Source: Candidatus Iainarchaeum sp. (lineage in GTDB: Archaea > Iainarchaeota > Iainarchaeia > JAADDC01). From it: DNA of 22,485 bases. Every line of letters starts with the position of its first letter. The first letter of the stretch is position 1. Shown here piece after piece: positions 7,150 to 14,420 of the stretch. The stretch is taken from contig JASUTF010000015.1 in NCBI GenBank assembly GCA_030445695.1, positions 1 to 22,485 on the forward strand, given 5' to 3'. Below the pieces are notes generated by a model, which was given only the letters and a program-made list of their open reading frames with translations, did not search any database and had not been told where the DNA came from. A program made the position numbers and the translations under genes.

Positions 7150-7471
7150 TGAGGCGATTCGTGCCATAGACGAGCAGATCGCCCTGCTCACATCCATACT
7201 GCAGGAGACAGAGGGGGCCATAGCAGCCCTCAAGGAACTCAAGGAGCGGGGAGAGGCCATCGTACCGCTGGGTTCCGGCGTGCTCATACCCGTGAAGCTG
7301 AGTGGTGAAAAGATACTGGTGAGCGTCGGCGGAAACGTGGTGGTGGAAAAGGGCATTGACGACGCCATAGCGGTACTGGAGAAGAGAAGGGAGAACATCA
7401 AGAAGTCACTGGAGCAGACACGCCAGCAGCGGATGAAGATCGTTGAGCAGATACGCAGGGTGCAGCGTTGA
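7139..7471 (+). CDS. pfdA: Prefoldin alpha subunit
   Basis: Prefoldin is a jellyfish-shaped alpha2-beta4 chaperone that passes unfolded proteins to the group II chaperonin. The sequence has an N-terminal coiled-coil helix (about 3-38), two beta-hairpins (about 42-72: AIVPLGSGVLIPVKL, ILVSVGGNVVVEKG) and a C-terminal helix (74-110), the alpha-type pattern. At 110 residues it is shorter than the usual 140 or so, with both coiled-coil arms trimmed. The ATG at 7139 is preceded by GGAGGAGGT and lies inside the end of the LX gene; its TGA overlaps the FtsY ATG as TGATG. LX-pfdA-ftsY is a familiar archaeal order. Confidence 0.93.
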   Translation: MRPDEAIRAIDEQIALLTSILQETEGAIAALKELKERGEAIVPLGSGVLIPVKLSGEKILVSVGGNVVVEKGIDDAIAVLEKRRENIKKSLEQTRQQRMKIVEQIRRVQR

Positions 7472-8358
7472 TGTTCGACGCGTTCAGGAAGACGCTGCGG
7501 AAGTTCTCGGACACCGTGGCGACTGTAGCCGGCACAGGGGTCACAATAAGGGAGGAGCACGTGGACGAGGCCCTTGACGAGCTTGAAATGTCCCTTCTTC
7601 AGGCAGATGTGGCCCTTGATGTCGTGGAGCGCCTCCGGGACGCACTGAAGGAAAAGCTCGTCGGCACGAAGGTCAGGAACGCGTCCGAGATAAAGGAGGC
7701 GATCAGAAGGGCCCTCGAGGAACTTCTGGACCTTCCCGCACCGAAGATCGTTCCACCACCGGAGACGCCATACATTATCCTCTTTGTGGGGCCAAACGGG
7801 GTAGGGAAGACCACAACGATCGCCAAAATCGCCCACATGCTGTCAAAGATGGGTTACAGGTCCGTTGTATCGGCGTCCGATACATTCCGCGCCGGGAGCA
7901 TAGAGCAGACGGAGGAGTGGGCAAGGCGTGTGGGTGCCCGCGTCGTTAAGCACGACTACGGGGCAGACCCCGCTGCCGTTGCGTTCGATGCCGTGAAGAG
8001 CGCCAAGGCGAGAGGGGAGGAATACGTGCTCATAGACACGGCGGGACGTCAGGAAACAAACGAAAACCTCATGGAGCAGCTCCGCAAGATCAAAAGGGTA
8101 GTGAAACCCCATATCACGGTGTTTGTTGGGGAAGCGATCACGGGCAACGCCCTGTTAAACCAGATAAGGACCTTTGACGAAGAGGTGGGTGTGGACGCCG
8201 TTATACTGACGAAGCTGGACACGGACGCGCGCGGCGGCTCTGCCTTCACGGTGACCGTGGGTGCAGGGAAACCCATACTCTTCGTGGGGCTGGGCGAAGA
8301 CCCGGACGACCTTAAACCCTTCAGCCCAAAGGAACTGGTTGAGATGATCCTTTCGTAA
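7471..8358 (+). CDS. ftsY: Signal recognition particle receptor FtsY
   Basis: FtsY docks the SRP-ribosome complex at the membrane and hydrolyses GTP together with SRP54. The 295-residue protein has a short N-terminal part leading into the four-helix N domain (about 25-95), then the G domain: P-loop GPNGVGKTTT (107-116), the SRP-GTPase insertion around DTFRAGS, DTAGR, and TKLDTDARGGS followed by FVGLGEDPDDLKPF. It lacks a long acidic A domain, as is common in archaea. The start is the ATG overlapping the prefoldin stop; the TTG one codon earlier is not needed. It ends the ribosomal operon; the partner SRP54 starts 33 nt later from its own promoter. Confidence 0.96.
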   Translation: MFDAFRKTLRKFSDTVATVAGTGVTIREEHVDEALDELEMSLLQADVALDVVERLRDALKEKLVGTKVRNASEIKEAIRRALEELLDLPAPKIVPPPETPYIILFVGPNGVGKTTTIAKIAHMLSKMGYRSVVSASDTFRAGSIEQTEEWARRVGARVVKHDYGADPAAVAFDAVKSAKARGEEYVLIDTAGRQETNENLMEQLRKIKRVVKPHITVFVGEAITGNALLNQIRTFDEEVGVDAVILTKLDTDARGGSAFTVTVGAGKPILFVGLGEDPDDLKPFSPKELVEMILS

Positions 8359-8362
8359 ACGC

Positions 8363-8371
8363 TTATTTAAA
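8363..8371 (+). promoter_or_regulatory. TATA box of the SRP54 gene (leaderless)
   Basis: TTATTTAAA in the 33-nt gap after ftsY is centred 25 nt before the SRP54 ATG. The bases between box and ATG are pyrimidine-rich (CACCCTCCCTCTTTCTCTG) with no ribosome binding site. Together this indicates transcription starting at or beside the ATG. Confidence 0.7.
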
Positions 8372-8391
8372 CCACCCTCCCTCTTTCTCTG

Positions 8392-9663
8392 ATGCTCGAA
8401 AGAATACGCAATGCATTCCAGATTCTGTCCCGTGACGCGGACGTTGAGAGGGCACTGAAGGAGGTTCAGCGTGCGCTGATCGCATCCGACGTTGATGTAC
8501 GGCTGGTGGCGGACCTCGTAAAGGAGATAAAGGGTGCTGAGATACCGAAGGGCGTTCCCAAGTCCAGATACGTGATGAAGCTTCTCTACGACCGCCTTGT
8601 GGACATTCTGGGAGGTCATAAGCGTCCCTTCCCTGTTGTCCCCCAGAGAATCCTGCTCCTCGGCTTATACGGTTCAGGAAAGACGACCACCGCGGCAAAG
8701 CTCGGCCACTGGCTGCAGAAGAGAGGTTTAGATGTTATACTGGTTGCGGCGGACACGCACCGACCGGCGGCCTACGACCAATTAAAGCAATTGGCTGAGA
8801 GGGCAAATCTCAAGTTCTTCGGGATTCCGGGGGAGAAAGACCCCGTCAGGGTTGTGGAAGAAGCCCTGAAGCAGAAGGCAGATGTCTACATAGTGGATAC
8901 AGCCGGAAGGACGACGCTGGATGAGGATCTGGTGGATGAGGTCAAGAGGATAAGGGACGTGCTCATACCCGAGAAGACGCTCCTGGTCATACCCGCGGAC
9001 ATGGGGCAGTCGGCGGGGAGGGAGGCGGAGCGTTTCGCAAGAGAGGTGGGCATAGACGGCGTCATAGTTACGAAGATGGACGGGAGCGGAAAGGGCGGCG
9101 GGGCGCTCTCCGCCTGTGCCGCCGCAGGGGTCCCCGTTTACTTCATAGGAACGGGAGAGCACATAAAGGACTTCGAGGAGTTCGACGCCGCCAAGTTCGT
9201 CTCCCGGCTGCTGGGCGTCCCGGACATTGAGAAGCTCGCCGAACTCGCCGAGGAAACGGAAATCAACGTGGAGGACATCCTGGAAGGGGAGTATGATATC
9301 AACAAGTTCTACGCGCAGATAAAGGCAACGAGGGAAATGGGGCCCATAGATAAGGTTCTGGAGATGTTGGGTATACGTTCCGTGCCCAAAGAGTTGAAAA
9401 AGATGACAGAGGAGAAGTTCAAGAAATACGACGCCATATACAAGAGCATGACGAAATACGAGCGTGCCCATCCGGAGGTGTTGCAGGACCCGTCAAGGAT
9501 AAAGAGGATAGCAAGGGGATCCGGAACGAGCGAGGAGGACGTGCACGAGTTCCTGCGGGACTACAAGAGATCGGAGAAGCTCGTCAAGAAGCTGAGGAAG
9601 AAGGGAAGCAGAAAGCAACTGGAACGCATGCTTGCTTCCGGCCGTCTGCCCATACCGAAGTAG
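8392..9663 (+). CDS. srp54: Signal recognition particle subunit SRP54
   Basis: SRP54 binds signal sequences and the SRP RNA and delivers nascent chains to FtsY. The 423-residue protein has the N domain (1-85), G domain with P-loop GLYGSGKTTT (91-100), DTHRPAAYDQL, DTAGR and TKMDGSGKGGG, and the Met-containing M domain (about 300-423) with the RNA-binding DPSRIKRIARGSGTSEEDV stretch. Length is typical for archaea. The ATG has no Shine-Dalgarno site and is best explained as leaderless. Pus10 starts 5 nt after its TAG, so the two are likely co-transcribed. Confidence 0.97.
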   Translation: MLERIRNAFQILSRDADVERALKEVQRALIASDVDVRLVADLVKEIKGAEIPKGVPKSRYVMKLLYDRLVDILGGHKRPFPVVPQRILLLGLYGSGKTTTAAKLGHWLQKRGLDVILVAADTHRPAAYDQLKQLAERANLKFFGIPGEKDPVRVVEEALKQKADVYIVDTAGRTTLDEDLVDEVKRIRDVLIPEKTLLVIPADMGQSAGREAERFAREVGIDGVIVTKMDGSGKGGGALSACAAAGVPVYFIGTGEHIKDFEEFDAAKFVSRLLGVPDIEKLAELAEETEINVEDILEGEYDINKFYAQIKATREMGPIDKVLEMLGIRSVPKELKKMTEEKFKKYDAIYKSMTKYERAHPEVLQDPSRIKRIARGSGTSEEDVHEFLRDYKRSEKLVKKLRKKGSRKQLERMLASGRLPIPK

Positions 9664-9668
9664 CGGGG

Positions 9669-10847
9669 ATGGAAGTGATCCCGGAGGACGTCCTTGAGAG
9701 GGCAAAGGGCCTTCTCAAAAGATATCCGGTGTGTGATCACTGCCTGGGCCGAGCATTTCTGGAAGTGGATGGGAAGAACAACGAAGAAAGGGGGAGAAAA
9801 ATACGAGAGGTTCTGGGAGTAAAGAAAACGGAACCGGAAAACTGCTATTTCTGCATGGGGATATTCGGAAAACTGGAGGACTACGTGGAGGCGGCCGAAA
9901 GGGAAATGATGGGCCTCGTCTTCCGGACGTTCAGGGTGGGAACTCACGTGCCCGCCGAAATCATAGCCAGAGAAGAGGAGATGTGGGAGATTGTGGGCGT
10001 CAAGAACACGGAGACGATAAAGAAGCACGTCAACAGAGAGGTCGGCAAGATCCTGAAGAAACGCACGGGAAAGGAATACGACCCGGAGAACCCCGACGTG
10101 GACATCATCATTGACGTGGAGAGAGATAATGTCATCGCAAAGCCGAACCCCGTCTACCTCTACGGCAGGTATAGAAAACTTTCAGAGATGCCACAGAGCA
10201 AGTGGCCCTGTGAATACTGTGGAGGAAAGGGCTGCGAGCGCTGTGGATACACGGGAAGGGCAAAAAAGGAGACGGTGGAGTACTGTATGGCCGATGTCCT
10301 GCTCGGGATAACAGGAGGAGAGGAGACGAAGCTCCACGCGGCCGGAAGGGAAGATGCGGACATACTGGTGCTCGGGACGGGGCGTCCCTTTGTTATAGAG
10401 ATCGTTTCGCCACGCATAAGATACGACGACTGGGAGTGGGCAAGGGAGGAAATAAACAAGCACTGCGAGGGAAGGATGGAAGTGCTCTGCCTCCGGCCAG
10501 TGGAAAGAAGGGCGGTCAGGGAGCTGAAAAGCACGCAGATACTGCAGACCTACAGGGTCGTGGTCCGGTGCGGAAAGGCGGGGGAAAAGACATTGGATGG
10601 GCTAAAGGACCTCGGAGGGAGGACGGTGTTCTACGGGGTTAAAAAACCGCGGAGGAAGATATTATACATAAACTGGGAGCCCGGCGGTGAGGACGAGATA
10701 GCATTATACATAACCTGTGAGCAGGGCTTTCCCATCCGCCAGTTCATAGAGGGCAAGACGAAGCCGTCCCTCCCCGAAGCCCTGGGTGAGCACTGCAAGA
10801 TAATCAGGATAGATATTGTAGACGTGCACGGGGGGGAACCATGCTAG
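9669..10847 (+). CDS. pus10: tRNA pseudouridine synthase Pus10
   Basis: Archaeal Pus10 makes pseudouridine at tRNA position 55, and in some species 54, without a guide RNA. The N-terminal THUMP-containing region has paired cysteines C22/C25 and C59/C62 (CDHCLGR, CYFC), and a further zinc-ribbon pattern lies at C181, C184, C189 and C192. The catalytic domain contains GREDADILVLGTGRPF from residue 226; D229 is in the expected active-site position. The end is conserved Pus10-like (YITCEQGFPIRQFIEG, CKIIRIDIVDVHG). Length (392) is normal. The ATG follows the SRP54 stop by 5 nt, with only GGGG directly in front, so initiation probably depends on coupling. Its end overlaps the peptidase ATG. Confidence 0.95.
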   Translation: MEVIPEDVLERAKGLLKRYPVCDHCLGRAFLEVDGKNNEERGRKIREVLGVKKTEPENCYFCMGIFGKLEDYVEAAEREMMGLVFRTFRVGTHVPAEIIAREEEMWEIVGVKNTETIKKHVNREVGKILKKRTGKEYDPENPDVDIIIDVERDNVIAKPNPVYLYGRYRKLSEMPQSKWPCEYCGGKGCERCGYTGRAKKETVEYCMADVLLGITGGEETKLHAAGREDADILVLGTGRPFVIEIVSPRIRYDDWEWAREEINKHCEGRMEVLCLRPVERRAVRELKSTQILQTYRVVVRCGKAGEKTLDGLKDLGGRTVFYGVKKPRRKILYINWEPGGEDEIALYITCEQGFPIRQFIEGKTKPSLPEALGEHCKIIRIDIVDVHGGEPC

Positions 10848-11602
10848 ATATCATCGTCATAATAGCGGCAACAGCGGCCGCGGCGATAATCGACGGGTAC
10901 ACGGGGGAGATCCCAGAATGGATCACGATTCCCCTCATGGTATCTGGAATCGCATACGCCTTCTTCAACGGGTTCTTCACGGAGTCCGTCATTGTGACGG
11001 TAGCCACGCTGGGGGTCGGCTACCTTCTCTACTATACAGGGGAGCTGGGCGGCGGTGACGTCCTCCTGCTGGCGGGAATCTCCGCGTGGAAACCGTGGAT
11101 AGAACTGGCGGGCATTCCCATTCCGGCCTCGCTCATCATACTCGTGCTGGGCCTCATGCTCTCTTCCGTCTTCTTCTCCGTCTTCTACGCCATTCTGCTG
11201 GGCAGAAAGAGGAAAACGTTCCTCGCAATACCCATCGCCTATCCGTTCCTGCCCCCCGCCCTCGCCCTGCTCTACGGAGCAGCAGTGACTGCGTACCTCG
11301 GCCAGAAGTACAGGGAAGACCTGTTCGTCAGGGAGAAAAGTGTGGATCAACTGCTACCGGAAGACGTGCTGGCAGAGCCCGTGGACGCGTTACCACCCGG
11401 AAAGAAAGTGCTCGAGAAGAAAGACATTGAAACGCTGAAGGAAAGAGGGGTTAAAACCGTGAAAACGCTGGAGAACCTGCCCCGATTCGGACCCTTCATT
11501 CTGCTGGCGCTCCTAATGCTTCTCTGGCTTGAATCCAATCCCCTCTATCTTCAATACTATGCTTCTTCCTTCCTCTCGTTTAACGTCCGCCTTTACCCCT
11601 AA
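10841..11602 (+). CDS. Prepilin peptidase, A24 family
   Basis: This is a membrane aspartic protease that cleaves class III signal peptides of archaeal pilins or archaellins. The two expected aspartates are D18 (in IIDGYTGEIPEW) and D73 (in the GxGD-type motif LGGGDV). I count about six hydrophobic segments, with a soluble stretch (about 165-215) before the last one (RFGPFILLALLMLLWL). The ATG has GGGGGG four nt upstream and overlaps the Pus10 stop. The last 29 residues lie antisense to the end of rtcA; the tail after the final membrane segment looks like coincidental sequence, as if the original stop was lost. No pilin gene is visible nearby, so the substrate is unknown. Confidence 0.88.
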   Translation: MLDIIVIIAATAAAAIIDGYTGEIPEWITIPLMVSGIAYAFFNGFFTESVIVTVATLGVGYLLYYTGELGGGDVLLLAGISAWKPWIELAGIPIPASLIILVLGLMLSSVFFSVFYAILLGRKRKTFLAIPIAYPFLPPALALLYGAAVTAYLGQKYREDLFVREKSVDQLLPEDVLAEPVDALPPGKKVLEKKDIETLKERGVKTVKTLENLPRFGPFILLALLMLLWLESNPLYLQYYASSFLSFNVRLYP

Positions 11603-12571
11603 AATCTGTTCCACGACCCAAAGGTTCGTCACAAGGTGCATCGTGCCCTCCGTTGCCCTTATTTCTGACGTTCCGGAGGCAAGGGCCATGTATGGGACGA
11701 GCTGATCCGCCATATGATGGTCTACCGGCCTCCTCGCGTCCAGCTGGTGTATCAGATAGTTGGCAGCCCTCTTCCCCACCACCTCCGCCAGAACGCCCTT
11801 GGAGCCGAGGGAGGAGGCACCTATGGGCATCTCTTCGGTCCAGAGGGTTATTCCGGAACCGGGACAGAGCACCTCGGACCGGGAATACGTGACAACCTCT
11901 ATCTCGGCATCGTAGCCCGCTCCCCTCAGCCGTTTCATGGCCGCCTCCGCTTGGCGCTGTGCCACGTGCTCGGGGAGGGCGCCCGCGTGGGAAACGCCCT
12001 TGATGGAAAAGTCCTCCACGAAGTCCACAAGACGTATGGGCTGTATCCCGTCCGCCGGCTGGATCTCAACGATGATCTCTCCCCCGCCCTTCGGATAGTA
12101 GCCCCTGCGTTTCAGGCGGGTGGAAACACGAACGCCCATGCGCCGGACCCACGGGACGAAGACGTGGGCAAAGTAGTCATACGTCGGTGCATGCTCCACA
12201 TCCGTACCCCCTATGATGCGCAGCGTTGACGGCTCGGGGGCGAAGGAAAGTGGAGGAATGAGGCATTGAAGAAGGAGGGTGATGGAGCCGGCGGTCCCTA
12301 TGTTGATGGTGTATGCCCCGCCACGCACCTCGCCCGGAACGAACTCCAGCTCCTGGGAATCGAGGGCAGCCCCCTTCACCCGGGCGTTTGTTATGCGCTG
12401 GAGTGCCTGGACGCAGGCCAGATGCTGCGGCTGGAGACCGGGCCGGGGACGCCGAGCACGGATGTTGTGTATCCGCACGGGTTTCCCCGTGAGGGCAGAA
12501 AGTGCGAGCGTTGTCCTGAGGATCTGGCCACCGCCCTCTCCGTAAGAACCGTCGATCTCGATAAAGTCCAT
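11513..12571 (-). CDS. rtcA: RNA 3'-terminal phosphate cyclase
   Basis: RtcA converts RNA 3'-phosphates into 2',3'-cyclic phosphates through a covalent His-AMP intermediate. The protein opens with the family signature IDGSYGEGGGQILRTTLALS and RRPRPGLQPQH. It includes KRRGYYPKGGGEI, the HHMADQLVPYMAL block and TMHLVTNLWVVE. H312 in the latter aligns with the nucleophile His309 of E. coli RtcA. Length (352) is normal. It lies 20 nt behind GGGP synthase and probably shares its transcript, although no Shine-Dalgarno site precedes the ATG. Its last 29 codons overlap the convergent peptidase gene. Confidence 0.96.
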   Translation of the reverse strand: MDFIEIDGSYGEGGGQILRTTLALSALTGKPVRIHNIRARRPRPGLQPQHLACVQALQRITNARVKGAALDSQELEFVPGEVRGGAYTINIGTAGSITLLLQCLIPPLSFAPEPSTLRIIGGTDVEHAPTYDYFAHVFVPWVRRMGVRVSTRLKRRGYYPKGGGEIIVEIQPADGIQPIRLVDFVEDFSIKGVSHAGALPEHVAQRQAEAAMKRLRGAGYDAEIEVVTYSRSEVLCPGSGITLWTEEMPIGASSLGSKGVLAEVVGKRAANYLIHQLDARRPVDHHMADQLVPYMALASGTSEIRATEGTMHLVTNLWVVEQILGVKADVKREEGRSIVLKIEGIGFKPEKH

Positions 12572-12591
12572 ATAATAATAAGGGGATCTGT

Positions 12592-13356
12592 TTAGAAATC
12601 TCTCTCCACGCCCTTTACCGCCTCCACGAAGGACCTGACCGTCCGCTCCACGTCGGCGCTGTTCTCAAGGGCAGTGCCCGTTACGATCACGTCGGCCCCT
12701 GCACGCACCTTCTGCGCGGCGGTTTCCGGATCGCGGATGCCGCCACCGACTATGAGGGGCACTTCGCGTCCCAATGCCTTCCGTGCGACCATTACAAGGC
12801 GGTCATCCACCGGGTAAGCCGCCCCGGAGCCCGCCTCAAGGTATACGAACTTATAGCCGATGAAACGGGCCGATAGGGCATATGCATAGGTGATGCTGGG
12901 CTTCCGGACGGGCAGGGGACGTGCATCGCCCACCCACCCCGCTGCCGTCTCCCCGCCGGGTTCCGTGATGAGGTACGCCGTTGGTATGACCTCCAGTCCC
13001 CAGCGGAGGACGATGGGAGCTGCAAGTGCCTGAACGCCCGATATGTAATACGGGTTCCTGGAGTTCAGCAGGGACAGATAAAGGAGCGCGTCTGCAAAGG
13101 GAGATATGCCCGAAATGTCCCCGGGAAAGAGTATGACAGGGATCTTGACGGCATTCTTTATGTCCTTGACCGTCTCGTCAAGCAGCTCGCCCTGTACCCC
13201 CACGGTTCCACCAATAAGGATCGCATCCGTCCCCGCGTCCTCTGCGGCCGCGGCGAACTCGGCAGCACGCTCGTAGCCGATCTCATCGGGGTCGACAAGG
13301 GAAAAGTGAAGGGCCTCCCTGCGAATCTTACCAACAAGACGATCGTATACGGACAT
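12592..13356 (-). CDS. Geranylgeranylglyceryl phosphate synthase
   Basis: This enzyme joins geranylgeranyl diphosphate to sn-glycerol-1-phosphate, forming the first ether bond of archaeal membrane lipids. It is a TIM-barrel protein of 254 residues. Visible signatures are FSLVDPDEIG near the start, AILIGGTVGV, ILFPGDISGISPFADALL, YLEAGSGAAYPV and the phosphate-binding VGGGIRDPETAAQKVRAGAD followed by VTGTALE. I start it at the second of two adjacent ATGs (13356), three bases after a perfect GGAGGTGAT. It overlaps the G1P dehydrogenase stop by one base (TGATG), so the enzyme that makes its substrate is translated immediately before it. Confidence 0.95.
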   Translation of the reverse strand: MSVYDRLVGKIRREALHFSLVDPDEIGYERAAEFAAAAEDAGTDAILIGGTVGVQGELLDETVKDIKNAVKIPVILFPGDISGISPFADALLYLSLLNSRNPYYISGVQALAAPIVLRWGLEVIPTAYLITEPGGETAAGWVGDARPLPVRKPSITYAYALSARFIGYKFVYLEAGSGAAYPVDDRLVMVARKALGREVPLIVGGGIRDPETAAQKVRAGADVIVTGTALENSADVERTVRSFVEAVKGVERDF

Positions 13357-14363
13357 CATATCACCTCCGTGGCTTTCAACGCGTTTTTGGCAATCTCTTC
13401 ATCCACCTTCAGGCGGTGAAGGATCGTGTACCTGTTCCTCAACGTTCTGGCGATGGCAACCGCCTTTACCATCCTATCCTCCGGCACGCCAAGTTCCTCC
13501 GCCGTTACGGGCGCCCCCACGTCCTCCAGATACTTCCTTACCCTCTCCCAGTCACGCCCCTGAAAGTAAGCCGCCACAATGGTGCCGACCCCCACCTGCA
13601 CACCGTGCATCCCTTTCCTGCCGCGAAGGTAGTCGAGGGCATGCGAGATAAGATGTTCGGACCCGGAGGCAGGTCTGGAGGAGTGCTGGATACCCATGAC
13701 AATGCCGTTTGTAACGAGGGCTTCCATAAGAACGTTGATGCCCTCATATGTCTTTCTTGCTATGGCCTTCCTGAATCGGACCACGTGCCTGAACGTCATA
13801 CGGGCAAGGGCCGCGGAGTAGTCCCCGAAATATTCGCCGGTGTCTATATGCCCTAACCACCAGTCGTAGACCGAGGTGTACTTTCCGATGACATCGCCGA
13901 AACCGGCACGGACGAACTCGTCAGGAGCGTTCACGAGGATATCGGGATCGATCAGTACGAAATGTGGCGGACGGAAATACTGCGAGTACGGTTTACCGGA
14001 GTCCGATAAGGATATCATGGGGGAGGCGATGCCGTCGTGGGAAGGGAGGGTGGGGACGGAGATAACGGGAATGTTGCGTTTCCAGCCCACATACTTGGCG
14101 ACGTCGATGTTCTTTCCCCCGCCGAGCCCCACCACCACGTCGTGGCCGTCCACGGCAGAAGCTGCCGCCTCCGCATACTGCGTGGTGGCCTCGGGAACAC
14201 TGAAGAAGTCCGCACCCTCTGGGAGGAAGTGCTCTTTCGTGAAGGCATCCACAATATAGATAGGGTTCCTGAAGCCGAGGTCCCCCACGTATTCATCAAG
14301 TTCGGACACTATACCGGGGCGGACAACAACGCGGGACGGCAGATCTATCTCCCGGAGTTTCAC
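13356..14363 (-). CDS. egsA: sn-Glycerol-1-phosphate dehydrogenase
   Basis: The enzyme reduces dihydroxyacetone phosphate to sn-glycerol-1-phosphate, setting the stereochemistry of archaeal lipids. Numbered from the GTG at 14363 (335 residues), it shows the nucleotide-binding GLGGGKNIDVAKY (about 79-91), PTLPSHDGIASP, and the zinc ligands D157 (GFGDVIGK), H237 (SEHLISH) and H253 (MHGVQVG). A longer frame starts at a TTG at 14411, but its 16 extra residues are unlike the family and run through the promoter. The GTG sits 25 nt from a TATA box and has no Shine-Dalgarno, so it is probably leaderless. GGGP synthase follows with a one-base overlap. Confidence 0.95.
   Translation of the reverse strand: MKLREIDLPSRVVVRPGIVSELDEYVGDLGFRNPIYIVDAFTKEHFLPEGADFFSVPEATTQYAEAAASAVDGHDVVVGLGGGKNIDVAKYVGWKRNIPVISVPTLPSHDGIASPMISLSDSGKPYSQYFRPPHFVLIDPDILVNAPDEFVRAGFGDVIGKYTSVYDWWLGHIDTGEYFGDYSAALARMTFRHVVRFRKAIARKTYEGINVLMEALVTNGIVMGIQHSSRPASGSEHLISHALDYLRGRKGMHGVQVGVGTIVAAYFQGRDWERVRKYLEDVGAPVTAEELGVPEDRMVKAVAIARTLRNRYTILHRLKVDEEIAKNALKATEVI
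13360..13368 (-). promoter_or_regulatory. Perfect Shine-Dalgarno site of GGGP synthase
   Basis: GGAGGTGAT on the minus strand is a full 9-base complement to ATCACCTCC at the 3' end of the 16S in this window. It lies inside the last codons of the G1P dehydrogenase gene and selects the ATG at 13356 over that at 13359, which directly abuts it. Confidence 0.85.
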
Positions 14364-14383
14364 AGGGAAATATGGGGGAGGAT

Positions 14384-14391
14384 GCTTAAAA
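14384..14391 (-). promoter_or_regulatory. TATA box of egsA (leaderless)
   Basis: TTTTAAGC on the minus strand is centred about 25 nt before the GTG at 14363. It lies in the 57-nt gap behind the polD genes and supports both the independent transcription of the lipid genes and the choice of the GTG start. Confidence 0.55.
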
Positions 14392-14400
14392 GAGGGTGAG

Positions 14401-14405
14401 AAAAA
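14401..14405 (-). terminator. Possible T-run terminator after the PolD large-subunit gene
   Basis: TTTTT on the minus strand starts 15 nt after the stop codon and is followed by pyrimidines and another TTTT. Archaeal RNA polymerase can stop at such tracts. The tract is short and overlaps the egsA promoter region, so this is a weak call. Confidence 0.3.
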
Positions 14406-14420
14406 CGGCAATCGCCGATC

